Source: Emiliania huxleyi CCMP1516
Lineage: Eukaryota > Haptophyta > Isochrysidales > Noelaerhabdaceae
NCBI RefSeq assembly: GCF_000372725.1
Contig: NW_005202303.1
Location: 173,515-237,514, forward strand
Direction of reading: 5' to 3'
DNA: 64,000 bases
Shown: positions 42,330-51,800 of the stretch, piece by piece
Numbering within the stretch: position 1 is the first letter of the stretch
How the letters are laid out: each line of letters opens with the position of its first letter
Notes under the pieces: model-generated
Databases searched by the model: none
What the model was told of the DNA's origin: nothing
The model's input: only the letters and a program-made list of their open reading frames with translations
Program-made: the position numbers and the translations under genes

Positions 42330-43105
42330 TTATAAACGGTCTGCCTTGCACGCGTGCAGCCAGTCGACACAGCAGTCCTTGAGGTAGCGGCGCTGAGTGC
42401 AGTCGGCGGCGCAGGAGCAGCTGGACCCGTCTGTAAACTCGATCCGAGCCACTCGCCTGGCTGCGGAGGCGCCGCCGGCGGCGGTAGCCTGCCGCTGGCT
42501 GTCTGACCTCGCCGCCTGCCCCTGCTGTGTCGGCGGCGCGGCTGCGCCTCCCTCGAACTGCAGCGCCATGATGTCCTCGTGGCCGTAGTGCGTCGCGTGC
42601 GGCGGCCAGGCGGCCCGCTGCGCCTCGTCGCTCATCCCGTCGCGCTGCCGGTCGGTCGGCGGTAGCGCGAGGCGGCGGAGCGTCCCGTTGGCGTGCAGCA
42701 GGTCCGCACCGAGGGGCTGCTGGCCGGGCGCGAGAGGCGGGTCGGCGGCCGCGGCGGCGGCGGTGTCGGCAGCGGCGGTGTCGGCAGCGGCAGCGGCGGT
42801 GTCGGCAGCGGCGGCCTCCTCGCCTCCCCGCTCGAGGGCGAGCTTGTACGACATCCACCGGTCCCACTGCTCGAGGAAGGCGACTCCCTCGGGCCGGTCG
42901 AGGTCGACCTGCAAAGGGGCGAGAGCCGCGGTGTGTGACGGCGGGGGAGGCGGGGGAGGCGGGGGAGGCGGGCGGTGGTCTGGCGACAGGTCGCGGTGAG
43001 TGACCGGAGCGGTGGTGACCACCCCGGCCTGCCGGGGAACCGGCCTGCCCGGGGGATGAGGGTGGCTCGCACGTCGTTTGTGCGTGAGCGACCAACGGCA
43101 GCGAG

Positions 43106-43180
<75 letters not shown>

Positions 43181-44653
43181 ACCGGGAGGGGGTCTGAGCA
43201 GCTGAATGGCGCTGCCTTTCGCGCAAAGGCGGCGGGCGACGAGAAGACGGCGGGCAGCAGCTGCGGAGAGAGCACCATCGGCCCGGACGCGTGCGCCTAC
43301 TCTCGACTCAACCTCGACTCGAACCTCGCGATGTCTGAGGGGAGGTGGCAGCACTGGCAAGGGCGCGAGCGCCGGTCCGACAGAGTGCCAGTAGTGGGCC
43401 GGGTCGCCATACCTTCCGGGGAGGGTCGGGGAAGGGTGAGAGGAGAGGGCCTCTCGCCGCCAGCAGCGTGCCGCGGGGCGTCGGTGCGCGCCCGTGCGGC
43501 CAGTCGATGTACCTCAAGTTGTGGGCAAGGAGCGCCGGCCCGCCGCGCGGCGTCGAGGTGCGGGCGAAGGGCGAGCCGAGCAGCGCCGTCTGGAGGAAGG
43601 TCTCGTCTGCCATGTAGGTGCCCTCAAGGTGGAGGGCGAGGGCGCGCGGCCGAGCCGAGGAGAGCAGGTAGGAGGCCGCCTAATGCTCACTGAGCTGAGG
43701 CGTGCACCACACAGTGCCACGTGAGCAGGAGGACACAGTGTGCAGGCGGGAGGCCGCCTCCGCCGACAGCACCGCCCACTGCGACCCGTGGAAGAAGCTC
43801 GTCCCTTGGGGCGGCGGCGGCCTGCCGATCGGCAGCGGAGGCGCACGCGGGTCTGGGTAGAGGATCGGGCCCGACCGAGCGTAGCAGCAGCGCGAGCTGC
43901 CCTCGCCGAAGAGCGCCGCGGGCGTGCCTGGTGGGGGGAGTGGCAAAGAGTGATAGCAGCTGAGCGGTGGGTAGTGAGTAGCGGCTTAGCAATGGGCAGT
44001 GAGTGCGTGCCGTTGAGGATCAGGAAGCCCTCCCCGCGGCACTCGAGCCAGGCGGGCGTGCGCATCGTCGCGTGCGCGCCGTACCGCATCCCGTCCCTCG
44101 CGGGGAACTTCGCCGCCACGAAGGAGGTGCCGCGGTGCCGCGCGAGGAAGGAGGAGAGCTCTCGGCCGGTGCGGAGCGCCACGTCGGCGTCCGAGAGGTT
44201 GATGACGAAGTCGAGGGAGGGGGCGGCGGCGAGCGCGATGGCGACCGCCTCCAGCAGGACCTCCACCTGCGACGCCGCACCCCATCCGACCGGGCGCCGC
44301 TCGAGCAGGTGCACGCGCGGCTCCGAGGCGGCCCAACCGGCGACGGCACTGTGCGCGCGGGCGTCGATGTGGAGGAGGAAGAGGTGCGAAGGCGCGTCGA
44401 GCGCGCGCACGAGGCGGGCGACCGTCGCGTGCGCAAAGCGCCGGTGCGCCATGATAAGAAAGGCGAGCGACGCGCGTCCGGGCCCGGCAGGAGCCGGCGG
44501 CGGCAGCTGGACCGCCGTCCGCGCCCGGAGCGGCATCCCATCGCCCGCCGCGCGCCGCAGCCGCTCGTCGATGGCGGCGAGGCAGGCGGCGTGTGCGGCG
44601 GCAGACGAGGGCTGAGCCGCCGCGTTACGTCCCTCGTGGTCGAGCAGCTGCAT
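42330..44653 (-). CDS. GT14 (core-2/I-branching, xylosyltransferase-like) glycosyltransferase, C-terminal somatomedin-B-like segment
   Basis: Confident exons: 44653-44011 (SLAFLIMAHRRF, FLLHIDARAHSAVAGW, FVINLSDADVALRT), 43927-43758 (GEGSSRCCYARSGPIL, FFHGSQWAVLS) and 43679-~43460 (MADETFLQTALLGSPFA, HNLRYIDWPHG). These are the order and motifs of GT14 enzymes, which transfer GlcNAc or xylose in the Golgi. Next, a short exon from 43334 leads either to a stop at 43297 or, in another frame, to exon 42908-42330. That exon contains a Cys pattern (CSCAADCTQRRYLKDCCVDW) like a somatomedin-B domain. I cannot decide whether that exon belongs to this gene. A signal-anchor exon may lie upstream of 44653. 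Introns begin GC with short exon duplications; one contains a long (CA)n. Confidence 0.7.
43106..43179. repeat. (GT)n microsatellite
   Basis: About 36 uninterrupted GT units on plus, inside an intron of the GT14-region gene. Likely length-polymorphic. Confidence 0.98.
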
Positions 44654-44888
44654 GGCCGGCTGCCAGCGACCTCGTCCGTCAGGCAGCCGTCAGGTGTCGC
44701 CACTCCAACTCTTGCGCGGGGGCCCGCTCAGGTCGGCGCTGTGGAATAAGCGGGATGTGTAAACCCGGAGAGACGAGAAAAGAGATACAGGGGATGTGCG
44801 ATATGCGCGCGCGTGTGACACTCCTTGAGCGGCTCGATGTGTCCCCCGGCCGAGGGAAGTGAGCAAGTGACGAGCGGAGGCGAGCTGC

Positions 44889-44937
44889 TGCGGCCTCGTG
44901 AATGATGAATAATTAATGAAATGAATGCGGCCTCGTG
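44889..44937. repeat. 12-bp direct repeat flanking AT-rich filler
   Basis: TGCGGCCTCGTG at 44889-44900 and 44926-44937, with AATGATGAATAATTAATGAA between. Same architecture as the duplicated-exon introns. On minus, CACGAG|GCCGCA would be donor and acceptor, so an upstream (5') exon of the GT14 gene may be split here. Confidence 0.6.
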
Positions 44938-45250
44938 GGCTGGCACGGCCGGTTTAGCCGCGCTTCTCCCGCCCGCGCGCTACTCTAACGCTGAGCGCGC
45001 CGGCACCGGCGGCTCAGCGGCGGAGCGAGGCTGACCAGGCAGCCTCCCCCGCGTCTCCGTCGCCTACTCCGTCTGCGCCAGTGCCAGGTGCAAGCGGCAA
45101 TGCGGCAACACGCTCTCATCCCACCTTCTTTTTCTTCACGTACGGATCATGTAGTCCCCAATCGCTGTCGTGGGATCGCTTGTCATTTGAGAGAGTGCGT
45201 TCCATGCGGTTTCTCTTTTTTAACAATTCTCTTTTCCTCTTGCAGAAGGC

Positions 45251-45500
45251 ATGGCTGCTGCATCGGCGAGCGAGGCGTTCGACGCCATCGGGAAGGCGAT
45301 GCAGGCCGACGCCACGCTCGCCTCAAAGGTCGGCGGAGTGCTCCAGTTCGAGCTCGGCTCTGTATCGTGGACGGTAAGCTGCACCGGCGAGGGCAGCGTC
45401 GCGGAGGGCAGGGCGTCTGCGCCGGACGCCACTATTACCATGAGCGAGCCGGACTTTCTCAAGCTCTACGCTGGCAAATTAACGGCACCACGGTGGTCGA
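45251..45500 (+). pseudogene. Truncated SCP2 paralogue
   Basis: The first about 75 codons (ASEAFDAIGKAMQADATLAS to DFLKLYAG) are nearly identical to the intact SCP2 gene at 47600. Similarity stops at about 45500, where an inverted family B repeat begins. After that point the frame continues 29 codons of repeat-derived sequence to a stop at 45568. The duplicated block also covers about 240 bp upstream, including the pyrimidine-rich acceptor before the ATG. Probably inactivated by the repeat insertion. Confidence 0.85.
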
Positions 45501-45507
45501 CAGCTGT

Positions 45508-45702
45508 TCTTCACAGCCTTGTTATTGAGAAGAAAATACGTCCCATGGCGCTGTGCGCTGGTCTGTGAGAGGTTGAGGTGCGAGCCCTGGAGGCCCTGGG
45601 AATGGGGGGAGACTACCCGCGGGCCTAGAAGGCCCGCGCGCAGGGGGGTGGGGCATTGAGACCGGTCATGAATGAGTGCGCGACACGCATGTTGCGAGCA
45701 GC
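45508..45702. repeat. Dispersed repeat family B, copy 2 (inverted)
   Basis: Reverse complement of 15541-15770, without the extra 39-bp segment of that copy. It truncates the SCP2 paralogue. Confidence 0.85.
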
Positions 45703-45714
45703 GTTGTTGATGTT

Positions 45715-46090
45715 TTGCGCGTCGCCACAGACGGCGGCGCGCGAGAGCTGTTGCGAGTGGTGCTGGACAAAGCCCCGGGCGCTGCCGGAGGCTGTGCCGT
45801 AGTCGGTGCGGTCGACGGCGCTCGGGCTGCTGACCTCTTTGGCGAAGTTGTGGATGATTCTCTTGGTTGGCGGCGCGATGCCGCCCTGGCTTTCGACGAG
45901 ACAAATTTTGACGATTCCGTTCTCTTGACATGGAGCGCGTCGTAGTACTGTCCCTTGTGCCCTTTGACCCAGCCTTTACCGGTCGCATGGACGAGCAGGC
46001 CCTGTGACTTGTGGCCGCGCTCTTTGCACCCATGAAGAACCTTGAGCAAGGTTTGGTCGAGGGTGTTGCCGAAACCAAACTTGTGGCCCA
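45715..46090 (-). pseudogene. Dispersed gene family D, copy 2 (frameshifted)
   Basis: Minus-strand sequence from 46090 reads GHKFGFGNTLDQT, HGCKERGHKSQG, HATGKGWVKGHKG and YYDALHVKR. One frame-shift near 45930 is then needed to continue as VESQGGIAPPTKRI and AVDRTDYGTA. It matches the plus-strand gene at 20560. It abuts repeat B, which suggests both belong to one inserted unit. Confidence 0.6.
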
Positions 46091-46402
46091 GTGACGCACA
46101 GCATCCGCCGTGTGCCGCCGAGCCCTGCCCAGCCTGCCTCGTTTTTGTGTGAGGGCGCTAGGCATAAACGCACAACCCCGGGCCCCGAAATAGCTCAGTG
46201 ACAGTCAGACACGCAACACGGGGACCCAGGGAAGGCGAGCAAAAATCTTATCGCTCGCGCTCGCTAGACGCCGACTCGGAGGCCGCACCGGTCAGGCGCG
46301 CAGCCGGAGACAGAGGGAGGCGCTCAATCGCCGAACTCGGCGAGCGCCTCCAGCGTCTCCGCTTCGTACGCACCCTCCTCCCAGCTGTTCTTCACCTTTC
46401 TT

Positions 46403-46640
46403 GAGCACTTGAGCACTGGATAGGGTCGATTCCGCATGGTACGGGACCCCTCGATCGTCTCGCCCACCCTCACTGGTGTGTTCATTGGGGGAGGTCATAA
46501 CAAACACGGTACGGGATCGAGGTGCACGCTGCAGAAGCAGTGTCGTCCCCCCTCTCCCCGACGGCGATGGCGGTGTGACCGATCGAGCTACAAGAGGAGC
46601 TTGTTCATCAGGATCAGAGGTGGGTCGAGCAGTTCTCACT
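46403..46640. repeat. Dispersed repeat family A, copy 3
   Basis: Direct orientation relative to 5486-5740, over 90% identical across about 220 bp, beginning TTGAGCACTTGAGCACTGGA. It is followed immediately by a strong hairpin. Confidence 0.85.
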
Positions 46641-46674
46641 GTTAGACCTAAAGGTCGGCGCCTTTAGGTCTAAC
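46641..46674. repeat. Perfect 14-bp stem hairpin
   Basis: GTTAGACCTAAAGG, six-base loop TCGGCG, then the exact reverse complement. Abuts repeat A copy 3. Could be a terminal inverted repeat pair or an RNA hairpin. A second hairpin, GATGGAAGC-TTCGT-GCTTCCATC, lies at about 46760. Confidence 0.85.
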
Positions 46675-46980
46675 ACTCACTTCCACAATGGGTGAGCTTC
46701 AGACCTCGGGCCTGCCTCCCCCTTCACCCTTCGGCTCGTGTGGATTCGAACCACCGCCGGGATGGAAGCTTCGTGCTTCCATCTTGATCCTCCATCTGGT
46801 TAATTGTCAAAATTCCTGTTGTGCAAGAGGGGAGGGGGCTCTGACGGAGTGTGTGGCGGGAGAGGGCAGGGAATGGGCGCGGGGGAGGGGGGTGGGGGGG
46901 GGCTCAGCCGTGCAAAAAGCATCAATTAATAATTGTAATGAAGAAATATTGCCCGCCCGTCTCGATCTGGAGGAGGCGGG

Positions 46981-47075
46981 TCAACCCCGTGAGGACCAGA
47001 TCAGGTTCACATTGTCGTAGCCGGAGGGGATGTTGACCTTTAGCTCTTGTGGCCACGCTTCTGCTTTGGTTTTTT
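46981..47075 (-). CDS. Orphan C-terminal coding fragment
   Basis: A minus frame ending in TGA reads TKAEAWPQELKVNIPSGYDN, then VNLIWSSRG. The mixed composition suggests real coding origin. No upstream exon found; family unknown. It overlaps the 5' flank of the intact SCP2 gene. Confidence 0.25.
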
Positions 47076-47599
47076 CCCCACAGACCACTCGGACAACTTT
47101 TACCAAATGCCAAAGTTAGCACTTTACCATTCGGGCAAATTCGATTGCATTTTACCACTCGGGCAAACTCGATGAAACGGCGGACGGAAAACGCGTTTGC
47201 GGCCGCTCGCCGGAGAGCTATGCATGGAGCGGCCGGCGCGCCGCCGCAGCTCACCGATGGAGCTTGCGCCGCGGCTCAATCCACAGGCGCAGCAGCACTG
47301 CGACGCATTCTCCAAGCACGGCCTCTGGCGTTGCGAGTGCACAGAGAGCGAGCAAAAGTCGACAAAAGCACTGATCTGCGCGCTACTCGCTCGTGGCCGC
47401 GCCATGCCTCGCCCTCCCCAAGCTGCTGCTGCGAGCCCTGCCTGCCTGCCTCGCTGAGCGCGTCGGCACCAGCGGCTCAGCGGCGGAGCGAGGGTGACCA
47501 GGCAGCCTCTCCCGCGTCTCCGTCGCCTACTCCGTCTCCGCCAGTCATTTGAGAGAGTGAGTGTGCGCGGTGTTTATCTTTTTTCCTCTTTGCAGAGGC

Positions 47600-48642
47600 A
47601 TGGCTGCATCGGCGAGCGAGGCGTTCGACGCCATCGGGAAGGCGATGCAGGCCGACGCCACGCTCGCCTCAAAGGTCGGCGGAGTGCTCCAGTTCGAGCT
47701 CGGCTCTGTATCGTGGACGGTAAGCTGCACCGGCGAGGGCAGCGTCGCGGAGGGCAGGGCGTCTGCGCCGGACGCCACTATTACCATGAGCGAGCCGGAC
47801 TTTCTCAAGCTCTACGCTGGCACGCTCAACGGCACCACGGCGTACATGAGCGGCAAGATGAAGGCGGACGCGCCACGCGCCTCCCGCCGCCACGCCCTCC
47901 CATCTCACCGACGCGCCGCGCCGCCGCAGATCAAGGGCAACATCGGGCTGGCCCAGAAGCTAGCCGGGCTCACGGCAGCAGCCAGAAAGCGCGGCGCTGC
48001 CGCCGCCGCCACGCCGTCCGGCGGTGGCGCGCCTGCAGCCGCTGCCGCCGCCGCCACGCCGTCCGGCGGTGGCGCGCCTGCAGCCGCTGGCGCCGGCGCG
48101 GCGGCAGGCGCAGCGGGGCGCGCGGGCGACGCGATCGTGGGCACCCCGCCCGGCTTCGAGAGCGACGCAGTCTTCGCTCGCATGGCGGCCAACCTGCGGA
48201 CGCAGCCCCGGCTGCCCGCCAAGGTGGAGGGGAGCTTCGGCTTCACGGTGACGGGCGGGCCCGGCGGCGCGGTCGCCGAGTGGTGGGTGGTGGCCAGGAG
48301 CGACGCCGCGCCGCGCGTTGCCGTCGGCAAGCCCGCGACCAAGCCGGATTGCCTCGTCACCATTTCGGACGCGCACCTCGTCGCGCTGGCGGCGGGGAAG
48401 CTGAATGGGAGCGCACTGCCAGAGCATGCCAAATCGCCGCCCCGAGCGCCGCCAGCCGCGACGCCCCGCCCCCCGGAGGCTACCAGCCGGACAGCATTGA
48501 CGCTCGCGTGGCCAACGAACTCCGTCTCCTTTCTCGCAGGATGAGCGCCTACTTGAGCGGCAAGATGAAGCTGAAGGGCGACATGCGCCTCGCGCAGAAG
48601 CTCGCCGCGTTGATCGGGGCGGGTCCGAGATCGAAGCTGTGA
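47600..48642 (+). CDS. Tandem SCP2 (sterol carrier) domain protein
   Basis: Exons 47600-47863, 47930-48417 and 48540-48642 give 284 aa. Two SCP2 domains: the first has WTVSCTGEGSVAEGRASAPD, ITMSEPDFLKLYAGTLNG and IKGNIGLAQKLAGL. The second (from about residue 145) ends AYLSGKMKLKGDMRLAQKLA. An Ala/Gly linker lies between. SCP2 domains bind sterols and acyl chains, often in peroxisomes; no clear C-terminal PTS1 (the protein ends SKL-like, RSKL, which would in fact fit PTS1). Both introns start GC; the second donor is uncertain. A 5'-UTR intron acceptor (TTCCTCTTTGCAG) precedes the ATG. The truncated copy lies 2.3 kb upstream. Confidence 0.85.
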
Positions 48643-48895
48643 GGTGTCATCTGCGACTGGTTGTTTTCGCCGCGCGTTTTAGCCGCTTTACGATTTTGCT
48701 TTTCCGCGCTTTATTGCGCCGTGAAAAAAACACGGCGCCTGGCTAGTAGTAGTTGTGTAGTTCCCGCGTTTTCAAAGTGCTTTGAGACGAAAAAACACCT
48801 TTCACCCCTCTACCTGTACTACCCCACTCGTGTGGAGTCCCAACGAGTATCTCTCCTCTCGCCCCGCGCGCCGCGTGCGGTCGCTCGCCCGTGTG

Positions 48896-51800
48896 TCACC
48901 CCTTCACCCGCGCCTTCTCGCCGGTTCCCGTCGCCCCCGCCTCCGGCTCAATCACGGCCGCCAAACTGCGGTCGATCTCCGCCGCACGCTCCGCGAGCGG
49001 GCGCGCGATCCCGGGCGCGTCCGGCGCGTCTGCGTCCGCCTCGAGGCGCGCCGCGACGCGGCGGAGCAGCAGCGCGCCAAAGCGGCGCGAGAGGGCTCCG
49101 ATGGCGGGCAAACGGTGGCGCAGCTTCGAGTGCGGGTCAGAGAGCTCCTCGATGAGCGGGCCTACTCTCGCGGGTCATCTCGGGTCATCTCGGGGCGGAG
49201 GGCGGCTCGAACGGGGGGCGGCAAGGGGGACCCGCGCTGCTCTGCACACTGGCGAGCGATGGCGGCACCAGCCCCGCCGCATCGCCCTCCGCCGCCTGCT
49301 TCGTTTCGACTCCCTCGCCGCCCGCATCGGAGAGCTTGTCCCAGAGGCTGCCGAACGAGGCGAGCGTCTCGGCGTCGAGGTCGCTGCGCCGCGCAAGCGC
49401 CGGCAGCAGGCGCGTCACCTCGTCGAGGACGGTCGCCTAGTATGACTCACCACCTCATCAATGTTTGAAAGTTGGGTTATTGTCGCCTCGTCGAGGACAG
49501 TCGCCGGCAGCAGCGCCGCCTCGTACAGCGAGCGGAGGGGGCCGGGCAGGGGCAGCGAGCCGACCGTCGAGTCGGCGATCGCCTGCAGGAAGGTTCCGAG
49601 AAGGTTCTCAGAAGGGTCGCAGAGCCAGCCGCCGGGTGTGCGGTCGCCTTTGGCGCACGGAGGGCCTCCGCCACGCGCGACGCCACCGCCGAGCTGCCCG
49701 CCTGAGAGGAAGAGACCCGAATCGGCTCATGCAAGGCCCGCGGGCAGCGCCGCTGCCGCCGGCCCCGCCTGCGCGATCGTGTCGCGCACCGCGGCGTCGG
49801 CCAGCTTGGCCGCCTCCTCGAGCAGCAGCTCCTGCACGTAGCCGCCGTCCGCCGAGAGGAGCAGATCGACCAGCTCCTCCTGCGCCGCGTCCGCGCCGCC
49901 GCTGGCTGGCGGCGGCGCGGCGGCGGCACCGGGCGGCGGCGCGGCGGGGGCGGCGTCGGCGGGGGCGGGCGAGGCCGCCTTGCCGGCCGCGGGAGGCGCC
50001 GCAGCCTGCGGCACGGCGGCGGTGGCGGAGGAGTAGGAGGTGAATCCGTCGCCCATGGAGAGCACCTTGCTGAGGTTCGGCGTCGCGTTGGAGGCGTCCT
50101 GAGACCAGGTGAGGTGAGGTGAGGTCAAGCTCGCCACACACACAAGGGTGGTGGGGCGAGGGGCGAGGGGCGGGGGGGGGGGGGGGTGCGTCCTTGTCCT
50201 CGGCGCCGTAGACCATCGAGCGGAGTGCGGCCTTTGCGCGCGGCGAGTCGTCGGTGAGCAGGCGCTTGGAGAGGTACGGGAAGGCCTGAGGTGTCGAGAG
50301 GAGGTGTGACGAGCTCGTGTGAGGAGCAGGCGCTTGGAGAGGTGCGGGGAGGCCTCCGAGACGATGGAGTAGTCCTCGTTGGAGGAGAGGCCGATCCCCT
50401 CGAGGGTGGAGAAGGCGCGCGCGACGTAGAGGATGTACGGCGGCACCTGGAAGAGCTCGCGGTTGCGCTGCTGCATCTTCTCCATCACATTCTGCACGTC
50501 CATCACGCTCGCGCCCTCGACCCCGTCCGCCTCGAGCTGCGTGCGCGCCTGCGCGTAGAACCCCTCGCGCACCTTGGCGCGCAGCTCCTCCTTGCTGAGC
50601 AAGCCGCCGGGGTCGTACTGCTCGCGCCACTCGTCCCGCACGCGCGCCTGCAGCTTCTTGCCTCCCCCGCCTTGCGAGAGCTGCCGCAAGACGAAGGAAA
50701 GGCCCTCGGTCAGGTTGGAGGCTCGCACCCGCTCGAGTTGCTCCGGTGGCGTAAAGCCGAGCCGGACAAAGTCGTCCGGCATAGCGGCGTAGTCTTCGGC
50801 GTTGACGTGCGCGATGAACTCAATCAGAGAGTACTGCAAATCCTGCGGCACGCCCAGCGTCATGCCCCAGTCGAGGATGCAGAGCTTGCCGTCCGTCGTG
50901 CGCAGCAAGTTGCCCGGGTGCGGGTCGCAGTGCAGCACGCCTAGCGAGATCGCCCGAGATGGGTCCGAGATCACCCGTTGCGGCGCTCGCCCGTGCCGAG
51001 CAATCTCGGGCGATCTCGGGCGATCTCGGGCGATCTCGGGTGCGGCACGCCCGTGTCGAGGAGCATCGTCAGGTACGCGTTGATCGCCACCCCGCAGAGG
51101 CGCGGCACGTCGGGCGACGCGTCGAGGTCGAGTCGCGTGCCGTCGACCCACTCTGTGACGAGCACGCGCGAAGAGGAGAGCTCGCGCACCACGGCGGGCG
51201 ACGTCACCGCGCCGAGGCCGCGCCGCGCCATCGCCTGCGCAATCAACCAACACAGGCTGAGGAGTGCATCGCGCCGCCGCGCCGAGGCCGCGCCCGTGCC
51301 TCGGCAAACGACTCGGTGTTGTCGGCCTCGTACAGGTAGTCCGTCTCCGCGACAAAGCCGCGGCCCCACTCGTCGACGAGGGCCTAAGGAGTCCGTTTGA
51401 TCTGCTACTCCGCCAGAGCCATCATGTCGCGCCCCACTCGTCGGCGAGGGCCTGTGCGGACGCGATGTCCGCGTCGTAGGTCGGCAGCCTGTTGACGGCG
51501 TTGGAGATGCGCGTCTGCAGCGGGGTGAGCAGCCGGAGCAGGTAGAGGTCGAGGCCGATCTCGTCGAGGATGGCGGGCCGCTGGACCTTGACCGCCACGG
51601 TGCGGCCGTCGTGCAACGTGCCGCGGTAGACCTGGCCGATGGAGGCGGCGGCGAGCGGCTCCGTCGACAGGGAGCGGAAAGTGGAGGCGAGCGCCTATAG
51701 GAAGGTTCGGAGAAGCTTCAGCGAAGCTTCCTCCGTCGACAGGGAGCGGGAATGTCGAAGCGAGCGCCGCGGCGCCGCCGGGCAGGCCCAGCTCGCTCGC

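Noticed and set aside
46730-46800. tRNA-like GGTTCGAATCC on minus with adjacent hairpin
   Set aside because: A T-arm-like segment is present, but no matching 5' acceptor, D-arm or anticodon arm was found upstream, so no tRNA gene is called.
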